NCBI RefSeq assembly: GCF_003049645.1
Contig: NZ_PYWK01000001.1
Span: 186,001-250,000 of the forward strand
Reading direction: 5' to 3'
DNA length: 64,000 bases
From: Metasolibacillus fluoroglycofenilyticus
Lineage (GTDB): Bacteria > Bacillota > Bacilli > Bacillales_A > Planococcaceae
A program made the translations under genes and the position numbers. Shown in pieces: positions 1-8,440 of this stretch. Below the pieces are notes generated by a model. It did not search any database. It worked only from the letters and a program-made list of their open reading frames with translations, and was not told the origin of the DNA. Each line of letters begins with the position of its first letter. The first letter of the stretch is position 1.

Positions 1-648
1 CTTGAGCAACTTGCTAAGGAGCATGGTGTATATGTAGGGTATGAAGCCTCTGTAGCTGGTGGCGTACCTGTTATTAAGACATTAAAAAATGTGCTGTTAG
101 TAAATGATGCCGAACGAATTCAAGGTATTTTAAATGGAACAACGAACTATATTTTAACGAAAATGCGTATAGAAAATGTATCCTTTGAGGAAGCTTTAAA
201 GGAGGCACAGCGACTTGGCTATGCAGAAGCCGATCCATACAATGATGTGTCGGGGCAGGATGCCTTCAAAAAGTTAATGATTTTATCTAGCTTGGCATTT
301 GGTGAACAGCCTAATTGGTCGGAGGTAGAAGTAATCGGTGTTGATGCAATTTCCCAAGCAGATGTGCAGGAGGCACAGGCGAAAGGGCTACGTTATCGTC
401 ATGTTGCGGAAATAGAACGCTTTGCAGACGGAAAAATCGTTGGTAAAGTAATACCGTTATTAGTGAACAAAGAGCATCCGTTATACGCTATTGATGATGT
501 TAATAACGCTGTGGCTGTTGATACAAATTATATTGGGACAATTACACTTGTTGGACCTGGAGCGGGAATGTATCCAACTGCAAGTGTGATGGTAGAGGAT
601 TATGCAGAAATAATGACAAAAAGTGTAAGTCAAGTTATCCCGATTTAA
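1..648 (+). CDS. hom: Homoserine dehydrogenase, C-terminal part (5' end outside window)
   Basis: The frame is open from base 1 and ends at 648. It encodes the catalytic C-terminal part of homoserine dehydrogenase, which reduces aspartate semialdehyde to homoserine for threonine and methionine synthesis. The signature EASVAGGVPVIKTLKN lies at the very start, followed by GILNGTTNYILTKM and the AEADPYNDVSGQDAFKKL substrate-binding stretch. The protein stops about 20 residues after GPGAGMYPTASVMVEDYAE. Many Bacillus Hom proteins continue there with an ACT domain of about 80 residues for threonine feedback, and none is present here. A terminator follows at once, so thrC and thrB are not co-transcribed downstream. 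Confidence 0.95.
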   Translation, partial: LEQLAKEHGVYVGYEASVAGGVPVIKTLKNVLLVNDAERIQGILNGTTNYILTKMRIENVSFEEALKEAQRLGYAEADPYNDVSGQDAFKKLMILSSLAFGEQPNWSEVEVIGVDAISQADVQEAQAKGLRYRHVAEIERFADGKIVGKVIPLLVNKEHPLYAIDDVNNAVAVDTNYIGTITLVGPGAGMYPTASVMVEDYAEIMTKSVSQVIPI

Positions 649-650
649 GT

Positions 651-690
651 AAGGGGCGGTGTTGTCTACAAAGGCAGCACCGCCTTTCTT
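651..690 (+). terminator. Intrinsic terminator after hom
   Basis: GGCGGTG at 655-661 pairs with CACCGCC at 678-684, followed by TTTCTTTT. It lies 2 bases after the hom stop codon. Confidence 0.85.
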
Positions 691-735
691 TTAGTATAGA
701 AATTCTTCACTTTAATTCTGGGGGTTGGGCACCCT

Positions 736-966
736 TTAGTCTTCATCCTTCACATCAATATCTTCAGGGATGGGGGTATTACGCCAAATATCAATTTCCT
801 CTTTGATACGCTCGATTTGCTCGTGGTATGCCTCGAACTGTCCACTGTTGATTAAAAATTGCTCACCATCATGCACGGCTTTAATGCGCCCATTGTGAAT
901 ATAATATAAAATTTGTTCTTCTGGCATATTTAAGTCTAAGGCTGTTTGAGCTACAGTTTTATACAT
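736..966 (-). CDS. Small excisionase-like HTH DNA-binding protein
   Basis: A protein of 76 residues (79 from the upstream ATG at 975). The first 45 residues (TVAQTALDLNMPEEQILYYI, then HNGRIKAVHDGEQFLI) resemble the MerR/excisionase-type winged helix found in many small Bacillales proteins. The tail is acidic and probably helical. The GGAAAGG ribosome site lies 2 bases before the ATG at 975 but 11 bases before the ATG at 966, so 966 is preferred. It is divergent from the response regulator gene and shares its intergenic region. No phage gene is nearby, so excisionase is a fold description and not a function. A role as a small regulator is inference. Confidence 0.65.
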   Translation of the reverse strand: MYKTVAQTALDLNMPEEQILYYIHNGRIKAVHDGEQFLINSGQFEAYHEQIERIKEEIDIWRNTPIPEDIDVKDED

Positions 967-1077
967 AAACGACATTCCCTTTCCATTTCTTCAGAAAATC
1001 TTAAGATTTACGTTAAGCAATACTTCATTTTTATCCTTTATTATAACATTATAAGAGTTTGCAGCGAGGTGAATGAT

Positions 1078-1764
1078 ATGACGAAGTTAACGATACTAGT
1101 CGTGGATGATGACCAAGATATCCGCGATGGTATAGAAATTTATTTAAAAAATGATGGCTATCAAGTTTTGAAGGCTGGCGATGGTGTAGAGGCGTTAGAA
1201 ATGCTGTCACAGCATGAGGTACATTTGATTGTTTTAGATATAATGATGCCGAATATGGATGGTATTACAGCGACATTTAAAATCCGGGCTGAACGAAATA
1301 TCCCAATTATTATGCTTAGTGCGAAGGCTGAGGATACGGATAAGATTCATGGTTTGTCTGTTGGGGCGGATGATTATATTACAAAGCCCTTCCATCCTTT
1401 AGAGTTAATGGCTCGGGTAAAGTCGCAGCTACGTCGTTATGTCGAGCTAGGAACATTTCAAAATAGCGCAGCGCAAATTGAAGGGCTAGAGTTAGATATA
1501 GCAGGTCGCCAAGTTTTAAAGGACGGAGAGCCTATAAAGCTGACGCCCATTGAATATAAAATAACAGAACTATTGTTAAAAAATGCTGGTCGTGTTTTTT
1601 CCATTCAAGAAATTTACGAAATGGTTTGGAACGAAGAGGCGTATAATGCTGAAAATATTGTCGCAGTACACATCCGAAAAATCCGCGAAAAAATTGAAAC
1701 AGATCCGAAAAATCCACATTATTTAAAGGTTGTTTGGGGACTTGGCTACAAAATGGAAAAGTAA
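1078..1764 (+). CDS. OmpR/PhoB-family response regulator (VanR-like)
   Basis: A 228-residue regulator. The receiver domain (1-120) shows the acidic pocket VVDDDQD, the phosphoacceptor in LDIMMPNMDG, and the conserved Thr/Ser (MLSAKAE) and Lys (YITKPF). The C-terminal winged helix has LTPIEYKITELLL and HIRKIREKIE, ending KVVWGLGYKMEK. I start it at the ATG at 1078, behind GAGGTG at 1065-1070, because the frame extending upstream to 946 lacks a ribosome site and is not family-like. It pairs with the kinase at 1906, which would phosphorylate it. The stimulus is unknown. VanR-like refers to domain type, and no van resistance gene is present. Confidence 0.93.
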   Translation: MTKLTILVVDDDQDIRDGIEIYLKNDGYQVLKAGDGVEALEMLSQHEVHLIVLDIMMPNMDGITATFKIRAERNIPIIMLSAKAEDTDKIHGLSVGADDYITKPFHPLELMARVKSQLRRYVELGTFQNSAAQIEGLELDIAGRQVLKDGEPIKLTPIEYKITELLLKNAGRVFSIQEIYEMVWNEEAYNAENIVAVHIRKIREKIETDPKNPHYLKVVWGLGYKMEK

Positions 1765-1894
1765 TATTGCACTGGTATGTACGCTAATTAGTGCAATTGC
1801 TAGTCTAATTGGTCTTATTTATATCGGGATGTTTCTATGGGCGACAAGAGCGGATTTAATCAATACATTGCAGTTATTACGAAAGCTTTTTTAG
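1742..1894 (+). CDS. Possible 50-residue single-pass membrane protein between regulator and kinase
   Basis: A TTG-started frame overlaps the last 23 bases of the response regulator gene and encodes MATKWKSNIALV, then a hydrophobic helix (roughly 9-33), then a charged tail ending LLRKLF. Its TAG stop lies inside the AGGAGG that serves the kinase at 1906, so kinase translation may be coupled to it. In VanS-like families the kinase itself often starts at this spot, with an N-terminal ATKWK sequence and a transmembrane helix. The ORF may therefore be the detached first membrane segment of the kinase or a separate microprotein. The only ribosome site is a weak AAAGG 12 bases upstream. Confidence 0.4.
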   Translation: MATKWKSNIALVCTLISAIASLIGLIYIGMFLWATRADLINTLQLLRKLF

Positions 1895-1905
1895 GAGGAA
1901 ACGAA

Positions 1906-4233
1906 ATGAAGAAGGGAAGAGGCGCCCTAACGCTACTGCTCATTTTTTGGACCATATTTTCGTTATTTTCCTTTTTGGGAAATGCGAATACGATTATCGG
2001 TAAATCATTTATTACTTCCCAAGAATTCGAGTGGCAGTTGCAGCAATATTATGAAGATTTATATAACAATGTGTTAATGTCTTTTGATGCGGAGAAGGCA
2101 AAAAAGCAAATAAAAGTAACACAAAATGAAATTAATTATTATCGTAATTACTATGGTTCATTAGAGGAACAGGTTGAAAATCTTATTAGGCAATATCAAG
2201 ACCGCCTAGAAGATAACACAGACTCTGCGTCAGCATCAGTTGAAGTGAAAGAAGTGCTAAAGCAGGAGCGTGATCGTAAAATCGAGGAGGTGAAGAAAAA
2301 TTTCTCGGACGATGCACATGTTGAGGCGAAAATCCGTGCAATAAAGGAGCAAATTATTGATAATTATGCTGCTAGCAAGGAGCGTCAAAAACGAGAGTTC
2401 CTATCATCCAATAGTTATAAAATGTTTAGCTACGATTTAGTAGATGTGAATACAAAGCAACGTTTTACAAATAATAATATTGCCGCAACGGCGATATTCG
2501 AGGAGCATTTTTTAGAGGAAAACTCCGAGTATTTTGTACCACCTTTAAATAGAAGCATAGGCGAAGTAATTTTGGAAAGCACTTCTGAAGGAATCTGGGA
2601 AGGTGTTTCTGAAGTAACATCGGATACGGTTGCTGAAAATGTTCGAAGTGAAGTAGTGATGGAAGTTTACACAGGTGAGTATATTGAAGAGGATTTTGCG
2701 TTATTATCGCACACGATTCCGATAACTATTGAGCTACCAAAGTTTACAGGCACGATTACATTGCCAAAGACGGCTTTAAAGGATTCGGAGCTAAAAAGAA
2801 ATTATGAGGGTTTTGAAGCTTTTAAAATTCTTTCTTATATCATATGGGGAACCGGTCTTTTAACATTATTCGTACTATTCTTTTTTATGCGACCTAAAAG
2901 AGCAGAAATCGAGGCATTATTACTAAAAGTGAAGCCGTTATTTAACAAGCTACCAATTGATGCGGCAATTGCTTTGACATTATTAGGTGGGATGCTATTC
3001 ATTGACATCGTTGATGGGCTAGTGAGGTCCATTTACAATATTGCCTATTACAGTGCTGAAATGTATCAGTTAGTAAATATAATAGAGCTTATTTTCTTAT
3101 TTGGGCTTGCCGTTGCTTTATTCATGGCATTAGTAATCAGTATATTATGGTTAATTGATGATAGTCGTGATATTGAACGCTGGAAAGAATCGATTTCTCT
3201 TCGCATTTGGCAAGCGGGTCAGGACGTCTTTTTAAATCGTTCGGTTGGTATGCAAACATTTGCAATGCTTATTGTATTTTTCCTTGCAGGGGTAGGATTC
3301 ACAGGCGCTTTGATTGATAACGGGCTGTTCCTTATTTATATACCACTCTTCTTATTCGTATTCGTGCCTACACTATATATATATCTTCGCCGCATGGGCT
3401 ACCTAAATCGTGTGATGAAACAAGCTGAAGATATGGCAGAGGGGCGTTTAACGACTGATGTGAAGGTGAAGGGGAAATCACCGATTGCAGCGCATGCTCA
3501 AAACTTAAATAAATTAAGAGATGGTGTTCGAACATCAATGACAGAGCAGGCAAAAAGTGAACGTTTAAAAACGGAGCTGATTACAAATGTTAGCCACGAT
3601 TTACGTACGCCGTTAACATCTATTATTACGTACACGGATTTATTGAAAAAGCCTAACTTATCTGAAGAAGAGCGTAGTAAATATATCGACATACTTGATA
3701 AAAAATCGGCACGTTTGAAAACATTGATTGAGGATTTATTTGATGTATCGAAAATGGCAAGTGGGAATGTCGAGCTTTTGAAGCAACGAGTTGATTTAGC
3801 ACAGCTATTACAGCAGGCAATTGGTGAGCATGAAGAAGCTTTTACTACGGCAAAATTAGATTTACGAGTCAATATTGAAAGCCAGCCTATTTTTGCCTAT
3901 GTAGACGGACAAAAATGGTGGCGTGTTATTGATAATTTAATTGTCAACGCCCAAAAGTATTCATTAGAGGGTACACGCGTTTATGTTACACTTAAACAGC
4001 AAGGAGCAGAGGCGGAGCTTGTAGTGAAAAATATTGCGAAGTATGAGCTTGTTGAAAATGTAGAGGAACTGACGGAGCGCTTTAAACGTGGCGATACATC
4101 TCGTCATACAGAAGGCTCTGGCTTAGGGCTTGCTATCGCAGGGTCGATTGTTGACTTGCATGGTGCACGAATGAAAATTGAAGTAGATGGCGATTTATTT
4201 AAGGTAACGGTTGCTGTACAAGTAGCATTTTAA
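1906..4233 (+). CDS. Multi-pass sensor histidine kinase with large extracellular domain
   Basis: A 775-residue kinase. The first transmembrane helix (about 7-25) is followed by a charged, coiled-coil-rich extracellular region to about residue 300. About five further membrane helices follow (for example IIWGTGLLTLFVLFFFM, LIFLFGLAVALFMALVISIL and MLIVFFLAGVGF). Next come a HAMP-like linker, the HisKA motif SHDLRTPLTS with His564, the N-box NLIVNAQKYS near 681, and a G-box GSGLGLAIA near 735. The ATG at 1906 is used because AGGAGG sits 5 bases upstream. It should autophosphorylate and pass phosphate to the regulator at 1078. The layout of several internal helices before the kinase core differs from a simple two-helix VanS. 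Confidence 0.9.
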   Translation: MKKGRGALTLLLIFWTIFSLFSFLGNANTIIGKSFITSQEFEWQLQQYYEDLYNNVLMSFDAEKAKKQIKVTQNEINYYRNYYGSLEEQVENLIRQYQDRLEDNTDSASASVEVKEVLKQERDRKIEEVKKNFSDDAHVEAKIRAIKEQIIDNYAASKERQKREFLSSNSYKMFSYDLVDVNTKQRFTNNNIAATAIFEEHFLEENSEYFVPPLNRSIGEVILESTSEGIWEGVSEVTSDTVAENVRSEVVMEVYTGEYIEEDFALLSHTIPITIELPKFTGTITLPKTALKDSELKRNYEGFEAFKILSYIIWGTGLLTLFVLFFFMRPKRAEIEALLLKVKPLFNKLPIDAAIALTLLGGMLFIDIVDGLVRSIYNIAYYSAEMYQLVNIIELIFLFGLAVALFMALVISILWLIDDSRDIERWKESISLRIWQAGQDVFLNRSVGMQTFAMLIVFFLAGVGFTGALIDNGLFLIYIPLFLFVFVPTLYIYLRRMGYLNRVMKQAEDMAEGRLTTDVKVKGKSPIAAHAQNLNKLRDGVRTSMTEQAKSERLKTELITNVSHDLRTPLTSIITYTDLLKKPNLSEEERSKYIDILDKKSARLKTLIEDLFDVSKMASGNVELLKQRVDLAQLLQQAIGEHEEAFTTAKLDLRVNIESQPIFAYVDGQKWWRVIDNLIVNAQKYSLEGTRVYVTLKQQGAEAELVVKNIAKYELVENVEELTERFKRGDTSRHTEGSGLGLAIAGSIVDLHGARMKIEVDGDLFKVTVAVQVAF

Positions 4234-4238
4234 ATAGG

Positions 4239-4281
4239 GCGTCCCAAACACCGGCAACTGCACGGTGTTTGGGACGCTTTT
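4239..4281 (+). terminator. Perfect 15-bp hairpin terminator with conserved loop
   Basis: GCGTCCCAAACACCG at 4239-4253 pairs perfectly with its complement at 4263-4277, followed by TTTT. The loop and upper stem read CCGGCAACTGCACGG, a motif shared with hairpins near 14.1, 38.4, 44.6 and 50.4 kb. Confidence 0.9.
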
Positions 4282-4530
4282 GATGGTGTCTTTTCAAAGT
4301 ATTTCTTCGAGGGAAATAGCGAGGGGATTTCTTTAAAAATGAGAGAATCATTGACTTTAGCGGAGTTACTTCTAAATAATGGAGAAGGGATGAAAATCTT
4401 TCTTTCAATGCGTTTCTACTATAAAATGGAGCTGCATTTTGATAGTTTTGAATTGTGTTAGGTAGGGCATTTTTGATTTTCTGAGACTTATATTTTTCTA
4501 CATAGAGAAAGTAATGTTATACTTTTGCAT

Positions 4531-4678
4531 GATAAAGTGAAACTTCATTCAGTGGACGCTCTTCCCACTGAATGTTAGTTGAACCAATCGGGCTTTTACG
4601 GGCAGTTGGTCTCCCACTTCTCCTTAAGCCAATTTCACATAAATCTTGAAATGGGCGTCTTACTGCCCGTTAATGCGG
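4531..4678 (-). repeat. About 150-bp structured intergenic repeat, tandem copy 1
   Basis: The copy runs from GATAAAGTGAAACTTCATTC to TTAATGCG. It contains complementary ACGGGCAGT and ACTGCCCGT blocks and a CATTCAGTGG/CCACTGAATG pair, so it can fold into two nested hairpins. Related copies lie at 4679, 11507, 15640, 19948, 24673 and 34869. Between 4282 and 4530 I see no gene or other signal. Confidence 0.85.
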
Positions 4679-4828
4679 GATAAAGTGAAACTTCATTCAG
4701 TGGACGCTCTTCCCACTGAATGTTAGTTGAACCAATCGGGCTTTTACGGGCAGTTGGTCTCCCACTTCTCCTTAAGCCAATTTCACATAAATCTTGAAAT
4801 GTGGGCGTCTTACTGCCCGTTAATGCGG
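4679..4828 (-). repeat. About 150-bp structured intergenic repeat, tandem copy 2
   Basis: This is a head-to-tail duplicate of the copy at 4531-4678. The only difference seen is a 2-base insertion near 4801 (AAATGTGGGCG against AAATGGGCG). It ends with GCGGGATAAAA, directly before the ribosome site of the metallophosphoesterase gene, so it forms that gene's 5' leader or promoter region. Confidence 0.85.
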
Positions 4829-4853
4829 GATAAAATACAGGAGGATACTATCA

Positions 4854-5918
4854 TTGCAATATTTAATAGGTATAGTAATCGTTGTTATTTATAGCGGTAT
4901 GACATTTTACATAGGTTGGAATTTCAATTTGTGGCTAGCATCTATAAATATACATATATCGAATCTTATTTTTTGGCCTCTTCTTTATGTAGTAGCATTT
5001 GGCTTTGTGTTGGGTAGAATTCATGAATTATTACGTCCTTTATCAGTTTTAGGTAATTATTGGATGTTCATTTTTGAATACGGATTGATTTTATGTATTA
5101 TTGCGAATATCGTTGTTTTTATTACGCCATTAACAGCGCGCACGACAGGCAGTGTGGCTGTCATTATTTTTATTGTGCTTTTTATTTATGGTACATACAA
5201 TGCTTATTCGCCTGTTGTGAGAGAAACAACAGTGAAGCTAGATGTCGATGAGCCAATGACGTTTGTTGTTGCGTCAGATTTTCATTTAGGCGTGCTGTCC
5301 AATAAGGCACATTTGCAGAGATTTGTGACATTATCCAATGAGCAAAATCCTGATGTTGTGCTTTTAGTCGGAGATTTAGTGGATGACAAGCCAGATTTAT
5401 TTATTAAGAAGGGTATGGGCGAGGTGATGGCACAGCTAAAATCCACATATGGTGTATATGGGGTGCTAGGCAATCATGAGTATTACGGGAATGCGCTGCA
5501 ATTAATTGTAGATGAACTGGAAAAAGCGAATGTCAAAATGTTGTTAGATGAAACTATTTTAGTAGGAGAGCGTTTTTATTTAACAGGGCAGGAAGATAAA
5601 ACGAATAAAGCAAGAAAGCAAATTGCAGATTTAGCCCCAATTGAACGAGATAAGCCTTGGGTTGTAATGAATCATACGCCAGATGATTTGAATGCACCTG
5701 CAAATGCGGGCGTTGATTTGCATTTATCGGGGCATACCCATTTAGGACAGCTATGGCCAAACGAATATATTACACGTAAAATATTTGAATTAGACTATGG
5801 CTATAAAAATAAAGAGGGAATGCATGCGCTCGTTTCAAGTGGCTTCGGCTTTTGGGGACCGCCAATGCGTATCGGTAGTCGCTCAGAGCTATGGGTTATT
5901 CATGTGGAAAGTAAGTAA
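4854..5918 (+). CDS. Membrane-anchored metallophosphoesterase (YkuE/YaeI-like)
   Basis: A 354-residue protein with about four N-terminal transmembrane helices (1-125) and a calcineurin-type phosphoesterase domain. The metal-binding motifs are in order: ASDFHLG, VGDLVDD, GNHEYYG, NHTPDD and SGHTHLGQ. All expected Asp, His and Asn ligands are present, so the dimetal site looks intact. The start is TTG at 4854 behind GGAGG at 4840-4844. Family members act on phosphodiesters or lipid-linked pyrophosphates such as UDP-diacylglucosamine. The position 17 bases upstream of uppP, probably in one operon, suggests envelope lipid phosphate metabolism (inference). Confidence 0.88.
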   Translation: MQYLIGIVIVVIYSGMTFYIGWNFNLWLASINIHISNLIFWPLLYVVAFGFVLGRIHELLRPLSVLGNYWMFIFEYGLILCIIANIVVFITPLTARTTGSVAVIIFIVLFIYGTYNAYSPVVRETTVKLDVDEPMTFVVASDFHLGVLSNKAHLQRFVTLSNEQNPDVVLLVGDLVDDKPDLFIKKGMGEVMAQLKSTYGVYGVLGNHEYYGNALQLIVDELEKANVKMLLDETILVGERFYLTGQEDKTNKARKQIADLAPIERDKPWVVMNHTPDDLNAPANAGVDLHLSGHTHLGQLWPNEYITRKIFELDYGYKNKEGMHALVSSGFGFWGPPMRIGSRSELWVIHVESK

Positions 5919-5935
5919 ATCGGAGGAATTATGGA

Positions 5936-6763
5936 ATGGATTTGATTGAACTATTAAAAGCCCTTTTGTTAGGCTTTGTAGAAGGAATGACAGAATTTGC
6001 CCCTGTTTCATCGACAGGACATATGATTATCGTCGATGATATGTGGTTGAAAACGCAAGAATTTTTAGGTTCAAGCTCTGCCAACACATTTAAAATTGTT
6101 ATTCAACTTGGCTCTATTTTAGCTGTAGTTGTTGTCATGTGGAAGCGCATTTTAAGCTTAGTAGGCTTATATAAAATAGAAGGACAAACTTCGACACAGC
6201 GTTTCCATTTAGGGCATGTGATTGCGGGTATTATTCCAGCTGGGATTTTTGGCGTCTTGTTTGAAGATATGATTGATGAGCATTTATTTCGAATGGAGAC
6301 AGTGATTATCGGTTTAATTATTGGAGCAATTTTGATGATTATTGCAGATAAGTTTGGACCGAAAAAGCCTGCAATTACATCATTAGACCAAATTTCATAC
6401 GGCAAAGCATTGAAAATTGGTCTTGTGCAATGTTTATCATTATGGCCGGGCTTCTCACGCTCAGGCGCAACGATTTCGGGTGGGGTACTTTTAGGCTTAG
6501 ACCATAAAACAGCAGCAGATTTTACATTTATTATGGCTGTACCAATTATGGCAGGAGCAAGTGGATTATCTTTAATTAAGCATTGGGAAGATATTAACCC
6601 AGATCATTTTATGTTCTATGCAGTTGGCTTTATTAGCGCCTTTGTTTTCGCATTATTATCTATTAAGTTCTTCTTAAAATTAATTTCACGTGTTAAGTTA
6701 ACACCGTTTGCTATTTATCGTATCGCACTTGCGGCATTATTGCTTGTTGTGTTGTATTTATAA
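5936..6763 (+). CDS. uppP: Undecaprenyl-diphosphatase UppP/BacA
   Basis: A 275-residue polytopic membrane protein. Both catalytic regions are visible: EGMTEFAPVSSTGHM near residues 16-30 and LWPGFSRSGATISGG near 165-180, with the essential Glu, Ser, His and Arg. It removes a phosphate from undecaprenyl diphosphate on the outer membrane face to recycle the cell-wall lipid carrier, and family members confer bacitracin tolerance. GGAGG at 5922-5926 places the start at 5936 and not at the out-of-frame ATG at 5931. It probably shares a transcript with the metallophosphoesterase and ends at a perfect 18-bp hairpin. Confidence 0.96.
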   Translation: MDLIELLKALLLGFVEGMTEFAPVSSTGHMIIVDDMWLKTQEFLGSSSANTFKIVIQLGSILAVVVVMWKRILSLVGLYKIEGQTSTQRFHLGHVIAGIIPAGIFGVLFEDMIDEHLFRMETVIIGLIIGAILMIIADKFGPKKPAITSLDQISYGKALKIGLVQCLSLWPGFSRSGATISGGVLLGLDHKTAADFTFIMAVPIMAGASGLSLIKHWEDINPDHFMFYAVGFISAFVFALLSIKFFLKLISRVKLTPFAIYRIALAALLLVVLYL

Positions 6764-6767
6764 GGAG

Positions 6768-6811
6768 GAGCGTCCAAAAAGCAGTGCATAAGACTGCTTT
6801 TTGGACGCTCT
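6768..6811. terminator. Bidirectional 18-bp perfect hairpin
   Basis: The arms at 6768-6785 and 6793-6810 are perfectly complementary (GAGCGTCCAAAAAGCAGT). It separates uppP from the convergent small gene ending at 6814. It has the GCGTCCAAAA base shared by other hairpins here but a different loop. It has no long T-run on the + side. Confidence 0.7.
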
Positions 6812-6813
6812 CA

Positions 6814-6990
6814 TTATTTCTGTTTCAACAGTTCGATAATCGTGTCTAGTTTCGTAATTATTTCTTTCTGTTGTGTTTTTGTACTGCTTACTCGTTTGAA
6901 GAAAATTATAACCGCAGTAATCGTAGCACATATAAAAAGTACAAAGAGTATTGTTGCAATAATATCACCAGCGTGGTATGCGCCCTCCAT
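6814..6990 (-). CDS. Small membrane protein, DUF4083-like
   Basis: A 58-residue protein with one transmembrane helix (IIATILFVLFICATITAVIIFF) followed by a basic, helical cytoplasmic tail ending TKLDTIIELLKQK. This arrangement and the conserved LDxIIELLK end match the DUF4083 family of small Bacillales membrane proteins. Its function is unknown. The start at 6990 is chosen because GGGGAGG lies 7 bases upstream, although the frame extends to 7038 with a further 16 residues. Confidence 0.7.
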   Translation of the reverse strand: MEGAYHAGDIIATILFVLFICATITAVIIFFKRVSSTKTQQKEIITKLDTIIELLKQK

Positions 6991-7053
6991 GAAAATACCT
7001 CCCCATTCAAATAGAAAAATAGTTATGTATAGTATCATTAAAACATAGATTAA

Positions 7054-7281
7054 TTATTTAACTTTGCTAAAATATGCTTCGTAAAAGGAAATAAATGCAC
7101 CTGAAATAAACATTAAACAAAATAAAATGAAAGCCCACAATGTTTGAGAACCAAGTAAAAATCCATAAATTCCAGTAATTCCATTATAATCCCAAGGGTT
7201 ATTTACTGAAAGTACTATAATTGAAATCAATCCTATTGTCCCACATAAAAGAATAGTTGACCCAAAAAACATTTTTTTCAT
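7054..7281 (-). CDS. Hypothetical 75-residue membrane protein
   Basis: Two hydrophobic segments (about 5-27 and 42-66, LWAFILFCLMFISGAFISFY) flank a loop containing NNPWDYNGITGIYG. GGAGA lies about 11 bases before the ATG. I do not recognise the family. It precedes the DUF4083-like gene on the same strand and may share its transcript. Confidence 0.55.
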   Translation of the reverse strand: MKKMFFGSTILLCGTIGLISIIVLSVNNPWDYNGITGIYGFLLGSQTLWAFILFCLMFISGAFISFYEAYFSKVK

Positions 7282-7388
7282 AGTATTTCAATCTCCTTTT
7301 GAGGTTCTATTTTGACCATTTCACTTAAAGGCAAAAAAATATCTGAAAAGCAATGGGAACACATAGCTTTTCAGATAACTCCTATAGC

Positions 7389-8186
7389 CTATTTATTAAA
7401 TAGGTCGAATAATCCACCGATACCGCCTTCATCGCTTGACTTACCGCCACCGCCTTTGCTAGCTGGAGCTGCTGCGAATACACGGCTTGCTAGTCGGCTA
7501 AATGGTAGCGATTGTACCCAGACTGTACCCGGACCTCTCAGTGTTGCTAAAAATAGACCCTCTCCACCGAATAAGGCAGTTTTTACGCCGCTGACCATTT
7601 CGATATTGTAGTCAACATCCCTTGTCATAGCGACTAAACAGCCTGTATCGATACGCAATGTTTCACCTGGTCGCAAATCATGTCGGTGAATGGTGCCCCC
7701 TGCGTGAATAAATGCCATCCCATCGCCTTCAAGCTTCTGCATGATGAAGCCCTCTCCACCGAAGAAGCCTGTTGCTAATTTACGCTGGAATTCAATGCCA
7801 ACAGATACCCCTTTAGCAGCTGCTAAAAAAGCATCCTTTTGACAAATGATTTTTCCGTTCCAAAGGCTTAAATCAATCGGGATAATTTTTCCGGGATAAG
7901 GTGCTGCAAAATAAACATGGCGTTTGCCAGAGCCCGTATTTGTAAATGTTGTCATAAATAAACTTTCACCTGTTAACAAGCGTTTACCTGCTCCCATAAG
8001 CTTATCCATTAAACCACCGCCGCCCTGTGCAGAGCCATCACCGAATACCGTTTCCATACGAATGTCATCTTCCATCATCATTAAGCTACCAGCCTCAGCT
8101 ACAACTGTTTCAGATGGGTCAAGCTCGACCTCTACAAATTGCATATCATCTCCGTAAAGCTTGTAATCGATTTCGTGATTGTTCAT
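7389..8186 (-). CDS. TIGR00266/AIM24 family protein
   Basis: A 265-residue protein of the TIGR00266 family. It opens with the typical [21 protein letters not shown], followed by repeated short beta segments such as [35 protein letters not shown] and [17 protein letters not shown]. The C-terminus is rich in glycine and serine ([14 protein letters not shown]). No signal peptide or membrane helix is seen, so it is probably cytosolic. The family has a double beta-sandwich fold and no settled biochemical function in bacteria. AGGAGGAGC precedes the ATG by 5 bases. The gene stands alone, with divergent aldehyde dehydrogenase on one side. Confidence 0.88.
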   Translation of the reverse strand: MNNHEIDYKLYGDDMQFVEVELDPSETVVAEAGSLMMMEDDIRMETVFGDGSAQGGGGLMDKLMGAGKRLLTGESLFMTTFTNTGSGKRHVYFAAPYPGKIIPIDLSLWNGKIICQKDAFLAAAKGVSVGIEFQRKLATGFFGGEGFIMQKLEGDGMAFIHAGGTIHRHDLRPGETLRIDTGCLVAMTRDVDYNIEMVSGVKTALFGGEGLFLATLRGPGTVWVQSLPFSRLASRVFAAAPASKGGGGKSSDEGGIGGLFDLFNK

Positions 8187-8440
8187 TATTTGCTCCTCCT
8201 GTCATTAAGCCTAGATGAAATGGCGTCCACATATATTCATCGAAGGCTTTATTTTGATTTAATTCTTGTCCAATCAAAAAAATATAATTTACTATATGTA
8301 CGCAGTGTAAATAAAAGAAGTTTCGAAAATACTAAAAATATTTTTAAAATTAGAAAAAAAGGGTTTGAAGCAGAGAATGTCGAATAATTTGTAATGTAAC
8401 ACAAGAATAGAAGTTTTTGCGTACGGAAAGGAGAGATTAA

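Noticed and set aside
736..966. Prophage excisionase and hence an integrated element
   Set aside because: No integrase, att duplication or phage genes are present. The fold is common in chromosomal regulators.
946..1077. Upstream extension of the response regulator frame
   Set aside because: It lacks a ribosome site, overlaps the divergent gene, and the family starts at the ATG at 1078.
3498..3872. Minus-strand 124-codon frame inside the kinase gene
   Set aside because: It lies antisense to well-conserved kinase coding sequence and has no protein-like features or ribosome site.
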